NCBI GenBank assembly: GCA_963169105.1
Contig: OY720637.1
Coordinates: forward strand, 53,280,964 to 53,344,963
Source of the DNA: Ceriagrion tenellum
Taxonomy: Eukaryota; Arthropoda; Insecta; Odonata; Coenagrionidae
Reading direction: 5' to 3'
DNA: 64,000 nt
Shown: one piece after another, positions 24,101 through 36,970 of the stretch
Numbering within the stretch: the first letter of the stretch is position 1
Layout of the letters: each line of letters opens with the position of its first letter
Program-made: the position numbers and the translations under genes
The notes under the pieces: generated by a model
Seen by the model: only the letters and a program-made list of their open reading frames with translations
Told to the model about the DNA's origin: nothing
The model's database searches: none

Positions 24101-25045
24101 GAAGCGGATGTGTATTGGTCCTTCCATTTGGTATCTCAGTTTTTACAGCGGCTTCGACAGGATTATTATTTAGGGGTCTCTGCAGTGGATGTTGCGAAGC
24201 GGTGTGAAATTTTCACCAACGAATCGACCGTTAAATGTTGTGAGGCGTTTTTAATACTTTTTTAAATCGCCGTTGGTGTTTTCCCAATAAAAAAATAACT
24301 TTAGCCTTCTTAAAATACTGATAGGCTAGTACTCGGGCCGATGCGAAAAGATAAACTTTTAAAAATTGGAACTCCCTCCCACATTTTCTAACCCAATTTA
24401 GATAACTTTGTTAAAAAATGAGGAGTATCAGAAATAAAAATAGATAAACTGTAATGTATCGCAAGCACACTATTTACCATAATTCCTTTTACGTAAAATC
24501 GTGTCATATAGAGAATTCGATTCCTCAATACTTGAAGAGCATCAAGATGATAGAAAGGTTTAAAACGTTTGTTTTCGTTTTACCTCAGTGTAATTTGACA
24601 TGAATATAATTTGTATTTATTTGCTACAAGTTTCGAGCAATTACTATTAATTAGAATATCTAATATGTGATTGAGTGACAGAATAATTACATTATCATGA
24701 TTTTTTTTCTGATATGATTATGTGTATCTGAGTTGCTATTTCGTACTCATGCTCCGAAGGAAATTATTCTTTGAGCAAATAACCATTAATTTATTTATAA
24801 TATTCCCTCAAAAAAGAAACAATATCTTCTAGGGATTTCTAGTTTTTACCCAACTTTACTCTCACATTCCTTTCCCAAATCTTAAAAGTTTTGTGTGATT
24901 GGAATCATCTCCCTACAGTTAAAAGCCCCCTCCCCAACTCTAGGCATTTCCTCTCTACGCGTATTAGATATATCTTCGCCGATTCTCTCTTGAGGTTATT
25001 ATCAGCTCATTCCTGCGTAAACCATATTCATAGTAATGAAACAAA
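21120..25045. other. Intergenic DNA with a GC-rich patch
   Basis: A GC-rich patch at 23,590-24,060 carries overlapping frames on both strands (up to 135 codons) with no motif. A tRNA-like box B (GTTTCGAACCC) at about 21,338 may mark another eroded SINE. Around 22,200-22,330 a frame resembling KYIRTHVGLARTILENIVE could be a LINE scrap, but it is too short to call. Confidence 0.35.
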
Positions 25046-25230
25046 TTAACATCTTTCCCGGCGAATTACATGCAGGAACTGTTCTCGGGTCCCCCTCCAA
25101 ATTAAAAGCTCCATTTTGGCCAACGTTTCGACGTCCAGCGCAGACTCCATCATCAGTACTGTTGAGTGTTGGAGAACCTCGAAGTCGAACCCGAAAACAG
25201 TTACTTCATAGTAAAATTTCTCATCTGAAC
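25046..25230 (-). mobile_element. Penelope-like pLTR fragment with degenerate hammerhead-like core (copy E)
   Basis: On the minus strand a DEKFYYEVT-type frame (about 25,225-25,199) is followed by CCAAC, CTGATGA (25,156-25,150), 20 nt, GAAA (25,129-25,126) and GTTGG. CCAAC and GTTGG close a stem. The 20-nt stem II region pairs poorly. The peptide resembles that next to the 3.1-kb copy, which ties the two fragments together. Confidence 0.45.
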
Positions 25231-25249
25231 TCCTCCATGAATCGATAGG

Positions 25250-25560
25250 AGCGTTCTCCGAGCCTTGACTTGTGTTTCCCAGTGAGTGAACGAGGGCTAA
25301 CTTCCCTCTGTGCACAGCGGAGCTGACGCGAGCTAGTTATCTTTATTTTGCCATGGCCGGGAAGTGAGCAGTGAGAGGACGGTCGATGCGGAAGGAGTTG
25401 GGAATGGAAGGATTCTCGGCGGTCGCTCGGTGTCGGTAAATTGAAGGGAAGGCGGGGAGGGAATATCACACATCAAAGCGGTGCGTGTGGAGGTGTCATA
25501 AGGTCATGCGTTAGGTAACAGATGTTGCTGCCATCGTGGGTGGATTGAAATGAAGAGAGT
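25250..25560. other. GC-richer patch, no gene
   Basis: Sequence with many CpGs but no supported ORF. Confidence 0.3.
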
Positions 25561-25687
25561 AAAGGCGGGCGATGCCGCGATTTTTCCACCACTGTGAGCT
25601 TGATGTTGCTAGTTTCCGGCAAAATCTCTTTTTGTTATTTAAAGTTGTATATCAGTATGTAAATGCGGGAAAAAAGTTTAATCTGGA

Positions 25688-25765
25688 TTCTACATCCACA
25701 TCTACGAAATACCTACGAGCCACCACTAGGGTGTGTGCACGGAGTGATTCCACACCAGGAATTCA
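25688..25765 (+). repeat. Dispersed CCACC/GTGTGGC repeat, + copy
   Basis: It reads CTACATCCACATCTACGAAA, then ACGAGCCACCACTAGGGTGTG. This is the same order as the minus-strand copies at 4.15 and 36.9 kb. Confidence 0.55.
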
Positions 25766-26422
25766 GCACTTATCCTTAACTGAATTCAGAACCGCGTACG
25801 TTCCCCCGGATGCTAGGCGCAGGCAAAAAAGAGTCAGGACAACAGTGCGCAGTCAGACTAGAAACTAGGAGAGTGATACGTAGAAGAACATGCTACCATG
25901 CAGTACACTGCTCAAGATACAACTACTGGTTTGTATTATTAATGTGACAGATAAATAGCACTACAGGGTACTGAACATTCCGGAGGTTATATGCGAGGTG
26001 AGTAGCTAAAAATCATGTTAAGATATTTAGCACCACTGATAAAAACCTATTAAACCAAGTCATTATCCTAAAACTGATCTATCGCAACTATTATGGTCCC
26101 GTACTGTACGTGGAAAAAATGACATTTTCAATCTATCGGTGCTGCAGCCTATTTCCTTTATCTTATGCCTGTGATCGTTTCTACCATAATAGTTAGGCTC
26201 TAGCAAAATATGTTGAACGTCCGGCAAAATATAGCCTACGCCAAACTTTCGTAAAAGAATCTATATTTTTCCCTTCGATCAGATGGAGGTTCCCACCCTA
26301 ATTCCCTCAACAATTTATTAACACTGATGTGTTTATCGTAACAATTTTTAACATATCTCGCTGCTCTCCGCTGTATTTGATCTATATCTGAAAATATTCC
26401 TACGGATTATAGCATTGTATTG

Positions 26423-26755
26423 CACAGAAACTTGGATTGTGAGAAAAAAGACAAGGAGGCCGCATACGCTCGATGTGTGGGCGTGGAGGAGGATGGATAA
26501 GGCGCGGTGGACGGAGAGGAAGAAGGATGAGGCGTTGGTATGGGGGCGAGGAGAAGGAGCGTCAGGAGGAGAATAGGAGGAGGCCCAATAGGTGGTTGGA
26601 AGAGGTAATCAGGGGCGAAGGGATGCTGTAGGCTGCGATGGAGGGGAGGATGTAGGGGAAGCGAGGAAGAAGAAAGATGATCGACCTTACAGACGGGATG
26701 GAAAGATGTAGGACGTATGCTGAGATGCAGGAAGAAATGGTACGCGGATACAGGT
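26423..26755 (+). pseudogene. LINE reverse-transcriptase C-terminal fragment
   Basis: Translated + strand pieces read ETWIVRKK, then AWRRMDKARWTERKKDEAL, NRWLEEVIRGEGM and GRRKMIDLTDGMERCRTYA. They occur in the order expected for the C-terminus of a LINE ORF2 protein, but with frameshifts and stops. The last piece aligns with GRIGFMDGMEKGRSYTEAKK at 63.7 kb, so both derive from one family. No catalytic residues remain. Confidence 0.6.
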
Positions 26756-26759
26756 CCGC

Positions 26760-29160
26760 GCCATTAAAAGTCCAGATGATTCTTACTATCTTTCATCTAA
26801 CTCTATAATGATCGGTAGATAATCATTATAGTAATAATCAGACTGTCTACAACTTATCAAGGTTGGACTGAAATTGTATCAAAAATAATCAAATATTGCG
26901 TATCTAAGAGAAAAAATTGATTTACGCCAAGCAAGGGATTAACAAAGCACCACATATAGGTGATATATTAAAACATCAATAAAGAGCGTATAGTCTGAAA
27001 AAGAGTACGTTTTTCAGTCAATTTAAATGTATATTAGAATTATCCTTTTTTGTTAGTATTATCGTGTATTTATCTTCATCTCGTTGTAAGGAAGCATAAC
27101 AGTTGGATAGTTGTATAACTTACATGCATTAATAAATTCCTTGGCATGTAACACATAGCGTTCCTTTTGCCACCTGTAAAAAAAAGGGCTATTTGCAATG
27201 TATTAAAAATGAATTTCGAAATAAAGTATTTGACTTATTTTGATCGAACTTATCGTCGTCTGCGCATCTGACACACAACTTCCCCTGAGTATTTCGGAAT
27301 CGGGTGGCTGCCTTTGGTCTTACTGATCACTGTTTGGCTGCGGGCAATAACCCCGCTACGGTGGTCATTATAATGGCTGAATTTTAAAGCATGGTCCTCT
27401 GGGCCACGTGCAATTAGTGTTGAATGTTTTTCTTTGACCCCCGTGTGTTTCCCTCCTTCCCTCTGGTTTAGGCGAGAGTGAAAGGGTGCCCAGAGCATAG
27501 CCTGTCTCGGAGGCATTGGACCTCTCTCTTTGAAAAACTGGAAAGTTTTACGCGAGAACGAGCGTCGCTGATTGGAACACGGGCGGGAATGGCCCAGGGG
27601 CGCTAAAGAGGATGGGGATCAAAACATACCCAAGCCCATAGAGAAGAGTCAAGGCCGTCAAAGAAAAACAGTATGCATGTCCCCATTGAAAATGTTTATA
27701 TCCCCGTAAAGCTGCTTTTTAATGTTAGGACCATGGTATAATATGCTCGCAATCTTCAAAACATGCCCGAATATAATGCGACCAATCCGTATTTCCCCTA
27801 GTGTTTTTAATTAAAGTAATCGCAAAATAAAATATCATTAATATTTTTTTCAATTCTGCCTTTATTGTTCTCCTGAAGACACCTTTTCAGTGTATTTTTT
27901 AATGTAGCATCGTAACATGATTGCTAAATGAATTCGTATAGTGGCATTATAAAATAGACATGCTGAAACACATAAGGAGACAAGAATTGTTTTTCCAAAT
28001 GATACAAGTAATCTGATATAGCGTAAATGTGCCTAAGACACTTCTCTATTGTATTTGTACCATGTTGTATCGTAACATGGCTTTCGTAAAATGGCGATAC
28101 CAACTAGAATTGCAGATATAGTGCAGAAACGAAAAATACGCACGTTTTTAAGTAATAAGTACTCAAATATAATGCGATCGTACTTTCCAAAGGTACCTAT
28201 TTGAGGTCAAACAAGACTCCCTCACGTTTACGTTATGCTTCGCTAAGACAACTGCCACCAAGTTTCCCTACCGCTGTGCTTATCAATGGGAGATTCCAGT
28301 GAATGCTGCCCTGGCTTCGTGACGTGGAAATTGGTGGGTCTGAAGCGGTCTCTTTGGAGTGGGAAGATCTGAATAAGGGAACGAGTGTTTCGTGGTGGAA
28401 AATTGCCAGGATAAGGATGAGCGTGAGTCGATGGAACATGCGTCGAACATCTTGGCTCTTGACGGGACGGATGACTTAACGGAACTCTTTCTCGGCGGAG
28501 AGGCATTCTGTGTGATAACGGATTGCTACTCTTCTGCTGTCAATTGATCGAGAGCCACCTCGCCAGATTATGTACCTTGCAAAACCGCGTCGGCCGATTA
28601 TAATTGCTCAAGCGAGTGAAGAGAGCGTTCGAGTGAAAATCCTTGGTTTCTGAATGAAAGGCATTTGATGCATCGAATTTCTGGCGTGCTCCGTAAATTT
28701 TGTTCGCCAGAACAGGCAGATTACAGTGATTTGAGTCTCGCTGATGAGAGAAAAAACGATACCCGCTCGCCGTTGGCCAGCACTTGTTGAATCCTTGAAA
28801 GGTTTATTTTTTACCGCGTTCCGAGAACATTTTGTGTTTTACTGATCTTTTTCCGAGCATCTCTGTGAGTGCGAGCAATTCTGGGCAAATCATCTGCCCT
28901 CGGCTACTTTCTGACTTTTCTGCTAACTTCCCGGATTTTAAGCTAAAAAGCATATTTTGTTGAACCTATCCACTTTCCGCGAGAACCGACTGATATTACG
29001 AGGTGTGTAGTCTTTATTTAATTGTTCGGCGCAGTTTTCCTTAATATTAAAACTAAAATTCTTTCGTTTCAGTTCTGCTCATAGCCATTGGGTGGAGAAA
29101 TGAAATATATTGAGTTGTGTACTCAGTTGTCTGAAGCGTGAATTAATGGAATTTACTATA
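26760..29160. other. Intergenic DNA
   Basis: An ATATAATGCGA-type sequence occurs twice in direct orientation (about 27,771 and 28,168). GC-richer patches lie at 27,240-27,620 and 28,240-28,560. No gene is supported. Confidence 0.35.
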
Positions 29161-29168
29161 CTTTGTTG

Positions 29169-29243
29169 GTAAATGAAGTAACTTTGTTGTTCCACATAAA
29201 TTCCAGAAAGATTTATGTGGAATAACAAAGTTACTTCATTTAC
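29169..29243. repeat. Near-perfect 32-bp hairpin
   Basis: Arms at 29,169-29,200 and 29,212-29,243 are complementary at 31 of 32 positions. The one exception is a G:U pair in the RNA read from the + strand. The loop is 11 nt. The sequence could be a small palindromic element, or if transcribed a Dicer substrate. The lack of bulges makes a classical microRNA precursor less likely. Confidence 0.85.
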
Positions 29244-30054
29244 AATATTGATTTGGGTATTACTTAAGTTTCTGATGTATCAATTCGATGCTTTGTTGGA
29301 TTCAACAGTCAATTTAACTTAAAATTGCTCTTTTAATGCTTCGTTCTTTCCACCTGTTAGCTCTTAACTTAAGGATTTTCTTAGTTTTTGCCCATAATAA
29401 TTTACATTAGTTGATATAGTTATAACAGTGATGATAATTAATTGTTTTAAGAAATAAATTCCCTTGGAACATGGTTCAAACGCATTTTATGTATTGTATC
29501 ACAATGGAAGCACAATAAATCGTAAGCTGTCCATCATCATCGGCATTGTGCATAGACTGATTTTTCGATAGAATTATTCATTCCACTGTCATTGGAATAG
29601 ATAGACCAGTCATAACTCTACGGAACAGATTAACAGGAAGTCACGGAAATGTCAGAACAGCGGCAGTAAATCAGAGCATTGACAGAATACCAAAGTATTG
29701 ATAGAAAACTAGGACATTTGAAAAAAATAAAAATGTTGAGAATAAATAGATAAGTAAATTTAATTTATGCTTATAAATGTTGTGGAAAGTTAAAATTATT
29801 TCTAAATAATACGTTTCCTCCAATGAGAACCTGTCACCGGAGTTTACTTTTAATATTTCGAATGATTAAAAATTCATTTTTCAGCTAATATCTCACCTCA
29901 TGAATATTTAAATAAGCTTATGATTGACTTCCAAAGCTAGGAAACCATTCTACCAGGAAAATGGTCGGCTAATAGCCGGCAACACAAGCCTGGAAGTAAG
30001 ATAAAGCATATTTGGAGCTTGCTTTTAAATGACAGTGAAGCCTAAACATAATTA

Positions 30055-30320
30055 ACTGCGAAGCGTAAAAAATTTGAAGCAATGGGGACCTGGTGTTAAC
30101 GAAGAATGATGAAGATCGAATTGACGGAGAGAATCACTAACGAAGAGGTCCTACGAAGAGTTGGAGAGAAAATAATTATTGTGAAAACTCCGAGAAGAGG
30201 AAGAGACTAACCTACTAGGGACATTTTGTGACCGCATTAGCCGATGGAAGACGATATTGGAGGGAGTGATGAATTAGAAGAATAGCAAGAGAGAACAAGA
30301 ATGGAATACATCAGGTAAAT
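30055..30320 (+). pseudogene. LINE reverse-transcriptase C-terminal fragment
   Basis: The + strand reads KRKKFEAMGTWC, a stop, RRMMKIELTERITNEEVLRR and VGEK. This is the familiar LINE tail pattern (FE.W..RRM.KI..T.R.TNEEVL.RVGE). In-frame stops and loss of the rest show it is dead. Confidence 0.65.
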
Positions 30321-30329
30321 TACGAAGGA

Positions 30330-33300
30330 CGTCAAAGAGAAAAATTATGTAGGAATGATATTTTAATCCAACCTTGTTAATCGTTAAACCAACAATCCAT
30401 GCTTGCATCTCTGATCGCATCTTGGTTTAATAACTGATTTCTACTTGCGTACTCAAATATTCCTATTTCTTTCCCCATCTTCGGCTGGGATGCTTCGTAT
30501 CGAGATATTTTTAAGAGACTTCAACGGCCGAAGTGGATGTAACGGATGAGAGATTCTATTTCACGAGTCCACCAAGTATTCCATTGCCTGCTGCATTGTA
30601 GCATCACATCGTCATAGATCAATTTATCTGGCATGATATGAGCTCCGGAATGTGAGAATCTAAGGTGTGTGTCAGATTCAGTCCTTCCATTGAATGAAAA
30701 AGTATCTTGCTTCCATTCCAATCAATCTCATTTCTGTATTGGGAAATTTAGTTTCTGAACATTGCTCAGTTTAAGAGAGAGAACAATAGGGAGGCAATCG
30801 CAATTTTTTTGTGCTTTCGTAATTTCGCCGTATCTTATCACAGTCTCATAACACTCATTATAAAACAAAAGTTTTTGAAAAGTAATCGAAAAATATTATA
30901 AAAGTATCAAAAATCCGCGTGAAAGAATTTAATTTACGGACCATTTTTTTCACGGAGGAATTCCGAGGTCATATGCACCTTTTATAAAACAATATCCACA
31001 TGAATTCACAAGAATTGCCTGAAGATGGATTTTTAAATATTGACATCGTTTTTTATCATCAACATATATACTGTTGACCTTATGAGCTTCAATTAATAGG
31101 AGGTTAATTAAGATTAATGCACATACTATCCTGCGAAACTTCAAAGCCATAATGGTAGAACTGTTTTCGATATTGAGCAAGATAAATATTTTTATTATAC
31201 TGTAAAAATATTGATTGTAGTATCACTTACGTCTAAGTTTGCAATAGTTTTTCTGCCTAAGGTACGAAAGTTTGTGGCTCAAAACTCTGACAATATTTTT
31301 AATTTGATGTGTTCAAAACGGTTTCAGGTTAAATTACCCTGTTCCGGTTCCAATTAGTCATCTTTCAGTGACACAATTACCCATTTCCTGATCGTTTCAT
31401 CCCGCCCTCTTGTTAAGCGAAACGAAAAGACATAATTTTCCTGTAGGAAGAGATTGGAATCGATAAATCAGTTGTCACGCCGCGTATGGTGAAAATCAAT
31501 AAATCACTCCGTGGACTTCCGAAAGACGTTATAGAAATCAAATCATTATTTCTCTGTGGCCGCTTGGCCAGATCGCCTATCAAACGGTTGTTTGATGGCC
31601 AAACCCTCACCTCTTTCATTTCTTGAGGTCGCTAATCCCTTCTTCATGCTATTCCTTGTCAATCGGGAGTCGCAGTTTTCTCATTTCATCGTACTCTTAC
31701 TTTTCCTTTCATTCCCGATCGTTTTGTGCACTGAAGGCTCTTTGAGGCCGTGGGGGAGTGGATGGGCGGGCTTGACGCAGCTGTTATATACTCGATTGGC
31801 GCCTTTTTCTTTCTTTCTTTTTTTGTGTTCCTCATCCGAGAATAGGTCATTAACTCTGGCATTGAATCGGCCCATCAAAATGCCGCGGACGCTTTTCGTC
31901 CCAAACAAACGCGAGTCGACACGCGCTGCTTTGACCTCTCCCCACCCCTCTCTGCCTCCATCTCCGTTTCTCGTTCCCAACCTCTTCCTTGTACCGTGTC
32001 CTTTCTGTGAATTACGCATCAGCACTTTTAATCATATTCCCACGGACGATTTGATAACCCGACTGTAGTGTTTATATCTAAGCTCAATCCTTATCCTTAA
32101 TTCATGTTATGGGTTTTTTTTGTCCTGGTACAGATTTGCGTGAGCCTTTGCATTGGTGTAAAATTGTATGATGATTTGTTTCTTTTGCAATTAAAAGCTA
32201 TTATGGCATAGCTTCACAACACATGAGATACATTTCGCAAACATTCAACTACATGTATGCAGACTATGTTGCGAAGGCGAAATAATCCATGTCATATTCT
32301 TTTCATAGTTGATGACAAATATCGAGGTGTTACTCCGAGTCTAGCATTCGAAAAAGCATATTTTAATTTACTTTTAGCCTAAATTTTTAATACTGCGCTG
32401 AAAATCCGTGGTTAAATATGGTCCACGACTCCCACAAAACTCCTAAAAGTTTAGTGTTGTGCGTCAGAGAAATTTATTCTAATCCGTTTTTTTTGGATCG
32501 ACTGAATCCGAATCGTGGTCTGAGGAATTCCGTATAATTTGAAAAACCTAACTTCGATCGTACCTCATCTACACATCTCCATCTACAACTCCATCACTGC
32601 CATCCAAAGGCTAGGTAGTTACTTGACATACGATACCCAATAAAGATGGCACTGGTACATTTATTTTTCACCATAGTTCACAGGGGTAGCCTTTAAAAAT
32701 ATAGATAGTAATTCATTTGATAAAATATATGTATAAAATTCCTTAAGTTGTTAATACTGAGCTCATAAAGTTCTTATCAATTTCTCCCTGTGACAATATT
32801 TTAAGATAAGTTTTATGTCAGTGTACTTTGGATTGATGTCGTGTATTTCGCGGTCCAGGTAATGGTTTAATGTTGAGCTTAACTCGAAATTTCGCTGTCA
32901 GAGGTAAAATTGAGTGAAAATTTGCTATACATGGGGAAAATGTAAACACAGCTGTTCGTTGTTGGGATAAGGCTGAAATATTGTAAATTATAAGAGTCAA
33001 CTGAATGCCAAAGGCTGTGAAAGAATGCGAAATATAAGACAAGGGCGTGTATTTTGAAGAATGTTTTAATTAGTATCGGTAGACTGTATTTGTGACTGAA
33101 AATTGAAATGATTAAATAATTTCATCCTATTTTTATAGTTTTTTTTGGTAACCTGACACCTTCCTACTTCCTAGAGTAGTTTACCTTGTTAAGTAATTAA
33201 CCAATCATGGTCATTACTCTACGGAGCTCCTTCCGTGTCTATAATTTAAAACTCGTTTTTCTATCATTCCCAGCTTCACTTGCACTTTTACGATCGTCTT

Positions 33301-35630
33301 CTGTTTTGGTGTGATTCATTGGTTTTACTGTCTCATAAAACCTGGAGTTCAGTGTGCCCTAACTGGTCAATTTTTATTTTCTCTTCCAATTGTTCAACAT
33401 TGTCCACGCTTTTTCCTAACTAGGCGTCGTTCAGTAGCAGCCTTCATACCATGGTCATTTCTCCTTCAAGCCTCTATTGACTTTTTTAGGCGGGACATAA
33501 CGGATCAAAATATTACCACTGTTTTCAGTGGAATCAATGAAATGCGAAATAAACCTTTTTCTCGTGGGAAGCACTTACCTTGTTGAAGAAACAAAAGGAG
33601 TTGCGCACTGTCTAATAGAGCACTATGTTATGTGGTTAGCACTATGACGCAAATGCGATTTAATAGCCTTGAATTCTTGATGCGCACTAGCCGTTATCCT
33701 TACTCGTGGTTATTTCCAAGGAAGTAATTCTAGTGAAACTGTTAGAAGGTAATTCCACAGGGTTATAAAATCCTGTGGAATCGCCAATTTTGCGCTTTAT
33801 TTCAAGTATGAATAGTTTCCACCAGGTTACGCCTGTGATCACGAATTATAATTGCTGTTAAGATTACAAAATACCCTCTTCACATATTGAGTGAAATTGT
33901 TTTCATCCCGGGTAAAATTTGAAGACTAAAGGTCGAACAAATTGTCACTTTTCTACGAAAATATGATTACCCCATTTGGCCTCTTTTCTATGAAACCTTT
34001 GAATAATAACTTTCAGCATTCGCAAAATCTAAAACATATGTTTTTCGTACCATGTCATATTTAGTCATGATTCCTATGAACAGAAAACCAGTGACCACTT
34101 CGAAGTTTCGAAGGAATTACGAGTATGCAGTCTATGTTTGACTGGCTTCATCATCCGCAGCTATCCCCAAAATTGATTTTTTAAATTAACGGTGGTCATG
34201 TTGCTCAGGTAAGTTTGGCTTAAAAGTTGCTTCTTTTACAAAAAGTCGTTTAAGAACTGATCGGATAAGATTACATGTTCATCTAGAAAGCTATCTTAAA
34301 TATGAATCGTTTCTGAAAGCTCTCCCGGCAATACCATCTGCAAAAAAATCATGCATATCATTGTTGTTGTCCACGTCGTAAGTTGATTGCCTCTTGCTGA
34401 TCATTCGTCGGATCAGCAATCCTCAATGATTGATGCAATATCTAATGTAAACAATCCTCAATCTTTGTTATCACCTCTTCCATTTTCTTGTATGGTTCAT
34501 AGGCTTCAGGCTTTATAGCTACGAGTTGGAAATAAATCGAGGCATATGGTTTCTGACTAAAAATTCGTTTTCGAAGTGAGAAAGAAAGGTATGTACAACC
34601 GGTACAACCTACCTGTTGTACCTGAAAATGACACCTATGTATTGAAATTAACTGTCTCTTAAGCCTACAGTAGTGAAGTATTAGTGGAATGATACAACAT
34701 TTTTCTCATTTTTCGTATGGTGGTACAATAACTCTTTGCCATTGTCAGAGCATTGGAAATATGGCCGATTAATCGCATACTGCGTAGCTGTTGGAGTTTG
34801 TTGGTACGTGACCTTCCTTCTCACCCGGTTGGTTGAGCGTTCGCCTCCATTCATTCGCTTCCCTCGGGCTTTTCCTTTTGCCGTTTGAATTTCCTCGCGC
34901 CCAAAAAATCACTTCTGCGCAGCGCGATCGACGATTGACGCCACCCAAGACATCCGATGTCGGCCTTCCGCCGTTCTTCGCGTCCAGAGTGAATTCGTGA
35001 GCGCATTTTCGGAGCTTATCACGCCCAGCTTGCGTGATTCCAGTGCCCTGGGTGCCCTTCTGCGGTCATAATTGGTGTGAGAAGAGCATTTTTTTCCCTT
35101 CATTAATTCCGCCGCTGAATAAAAACATATGGTCGTTTATCATAGGTTTTTCGGAGAACAGCGAAATCGCCTGGAATTTTCCGTTCAGTTTTGTCTGCCC
35201 TTTGGAAACCCTCGTCGCTTATCGTCCAGTCAGCGTTTGCATCAAGATCTGCGTCGAATCCTAAAAGTAACTACAAGGACGCGTGGCATGGGCGCCTGAA
35301 CACCACCAACATTTTTTATAATATTTTGTGAAATATCTGATCAATACTTTTCAAATTTTGCTGCTTCATCCCATTTCGAAGTTTCGCCCTATTTTGTTAC
35401 GGCTACGAATCATGTTACTCCATTACTTTAGCCAAAACAATAAGAAACTGGTAGATACATTTTCGTTTGAAAAACTGTTCACTCTGATGTAATGCCTAAA
35501 CTACTGGAAAGCAAAAATGAGATTATAAATATGCATAGTAATCAACAAATGTGTATCCTGAACGGAACTTGGAGCTGGCCTTTTCTGCTGAACTTACTCA
35601 TAAAACTTAGATATTCAAGTATTATTCATT
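30330..35630. other. Intergenic DNA with a GC-rich patch
   Basis: A C/T-rich patch at 31,556-32,068 opens a 170-codon frame that is proline/serine-rich and unrecognised. A second GC-rich patch lies at 34,800-35,230. A 10-bp stem hairpin (ATTCCACAGG/CCTGTGGAAT) is at 33,752-33,781. No gene is supported. Confidence 0.35.
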
Positions 35631-35639
35631 TGATTATGG

Positions 35640-36224
35640 CTAATTTTTTGTACAAATATTGCCTCTCATATCAGCTTTACGCGGAAATGTGATTTGAATG
35701 GGAAAATTACTATTTTCCCCATTTTTGCATTCTAGATTCTGCGCTCTTGAGTTAAATATAGAGAAAATCATGTCGAAATATTGAATTTCGTCGACGTAAT
35801 CATTCATGCAGAGCACTCGTTTTACCATAATTAACGCAAGGTAAGAGGGAATGTGGTAACAGCTCGTCGTGGTAAAAAAAACTCGGCCGGACAGCAAATA
35901 TATGTTATGCCAGTATTCAGTGTCGTCATATACCCGATTTACCTTGCTTTCTGTATCAAACTTTCGCAAAATGATGGCTCCCCTCGGTTTATTTCCATCT
36001 CGTAGCCAGAGTTTCCACAAATCTATGTCATTCTCAAGGCAACGATTGAGGAGCACATTCATTTGGCCGGTATCCCTAACCTTGAGAGCGACTGGTACCA
36101 GTGGATACCTGGGTCGCACATGTATGGTGCAATTTATACAGTAAAAATGTATGGTGCAATATAGGAAATAGTCCATTAATATGTTTGTACATTTTGCAGA
36201 AAAGGAACATCCAAAAAAATTCAA
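35640..36224 (-). CDS. Unrecognised 194-codon ORF (doubtful)
   Basis: This is the longest open frame outside the GC-rich patches, in AT-rich DNA where long frames are rarer. The N-terminal half contains RPRYPLVPVALKVRDTG, DIDLWKLWLRDGNKPRG and a YDDTEYWHNIY stretch. I recognise no domain. The C-terminal third looks less protein-like. No TATA box, splice site or poly(A) signal stands out. My rough estimate is that a frame this long could arise by chance in a 64-kb window about one time in ten. It might be a transposon or gene relic. Confidence 0.2.
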   Translation of the reverse strand: MNFFGCSFSAKCTNILMDYFLYCTIHFYCINCTIHVRPRYPLVPVALKVRDTGQMNVLLNRCLENDIDLWKLWLRDGNKPRGAIILRKFDTESKVNRVYDDTEYWHNIYLLSGRVFFTTTSCYHIPSYLALIMVKRVLCMNDYVDEIQYFDMIFSIFNSRAQNLECKNGENSNFPIQITFPRKADMRGNICTKN

Positions 36225-36229
36225 AATAT

Positions 36230-36700
36230 CGAAGGGTTAATCGCTTTAATTGACCGCAAATGTGAAAGTAAGGTGCGGTTGGTATTCACTTATTGAAGGC
36301 TGCTGCCACGTACAGCTATGAAAATAAGCTATCGTGAAATATTTTTCCACTTATTTTTCTACGGGTTTATTCATGAGTGCTTCATCTTCAGCTTCATTTT
36401 CATATACTCAGGAAGAAAAATCTTAAGATCAGCCTCTCAACCAGCCACTTTTTGGTCCACACGCACGTAACTTCTCATGTAACTCCACCAATAACACAAG
36501 TAGATGTTATATTTTTCATCCTTCATGTATCTAGTATAGCCTTTTTTTAGACCCAAAACGCCCACGTATGTCTTTATGCGGAAAAAGTAAGCCTAATTAA
36601 CTGTATTGTGCTTATATTTTACTCAAGTGAATCGCGTCTGATAAGAAATACGTTGCTTGTTAGATTAATGAAAATGTTACTAATTTGCAAAGTGTGATGG
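36230..36700. other. AT-rich intergenic DNA
   Basis: No gene or repeat match is visible. It separates the 35.6-kb ORF from the long dispersed repeat. Confidence 0.3.
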
Positions 36701-36726
36701 ATGTTGGGTAGGCGAGGAGATATTTT

Positions 36727-36970
36727 GCAGAAGCGATAAAATAAGAGAGATAGGTACAAAACAGAAACAAAAACAGATAGGCACAAAAACTCGTTCTTTC
36801 CGCGGACAGTTGGCGGCCACAATAAAAACTGAGCACCACTAAATACAATCCCATAATATACGTCACCATTTCACCTCCAAAAACCTTATCTCTTACGTCT
36901 TTACACGGCTGGTGTCCTAACACCCTCTGCCACACGCCCACGCGGCGGCTCGCAGGGTAGTGTAGATGTA
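36727..36970 (-). repeat. Dispersed insect-type repeat, long copy 2
   Basis: This is the partner of 3,984-4,215, in the same orientation, matching through AAAATAAGAGAGA, GTTCTTTCCGCG, CCACAATAAAAACTGAGC, TTTACACGGCTGGTG and TGCCACACGCCCACGCGGCG. It carries a small internal insertion duplicating the AGATAGG(C/T)ACAAAA segment. Confidence 0.65.

Noticed and set aside
31556..32068. 170-codon + strand ORF
   Set aside because: It is C/T-rich DNA translating to Phe/Leu/Pro/Ser runs, with no domain, and the opposite strand is also open.
33752..33781. 10-bp hairpin with a 10-nt loop as an RNA element
   Set aside because: Hairpins of this size are expected by chance in 64 kb, and nothing around it suggests function.
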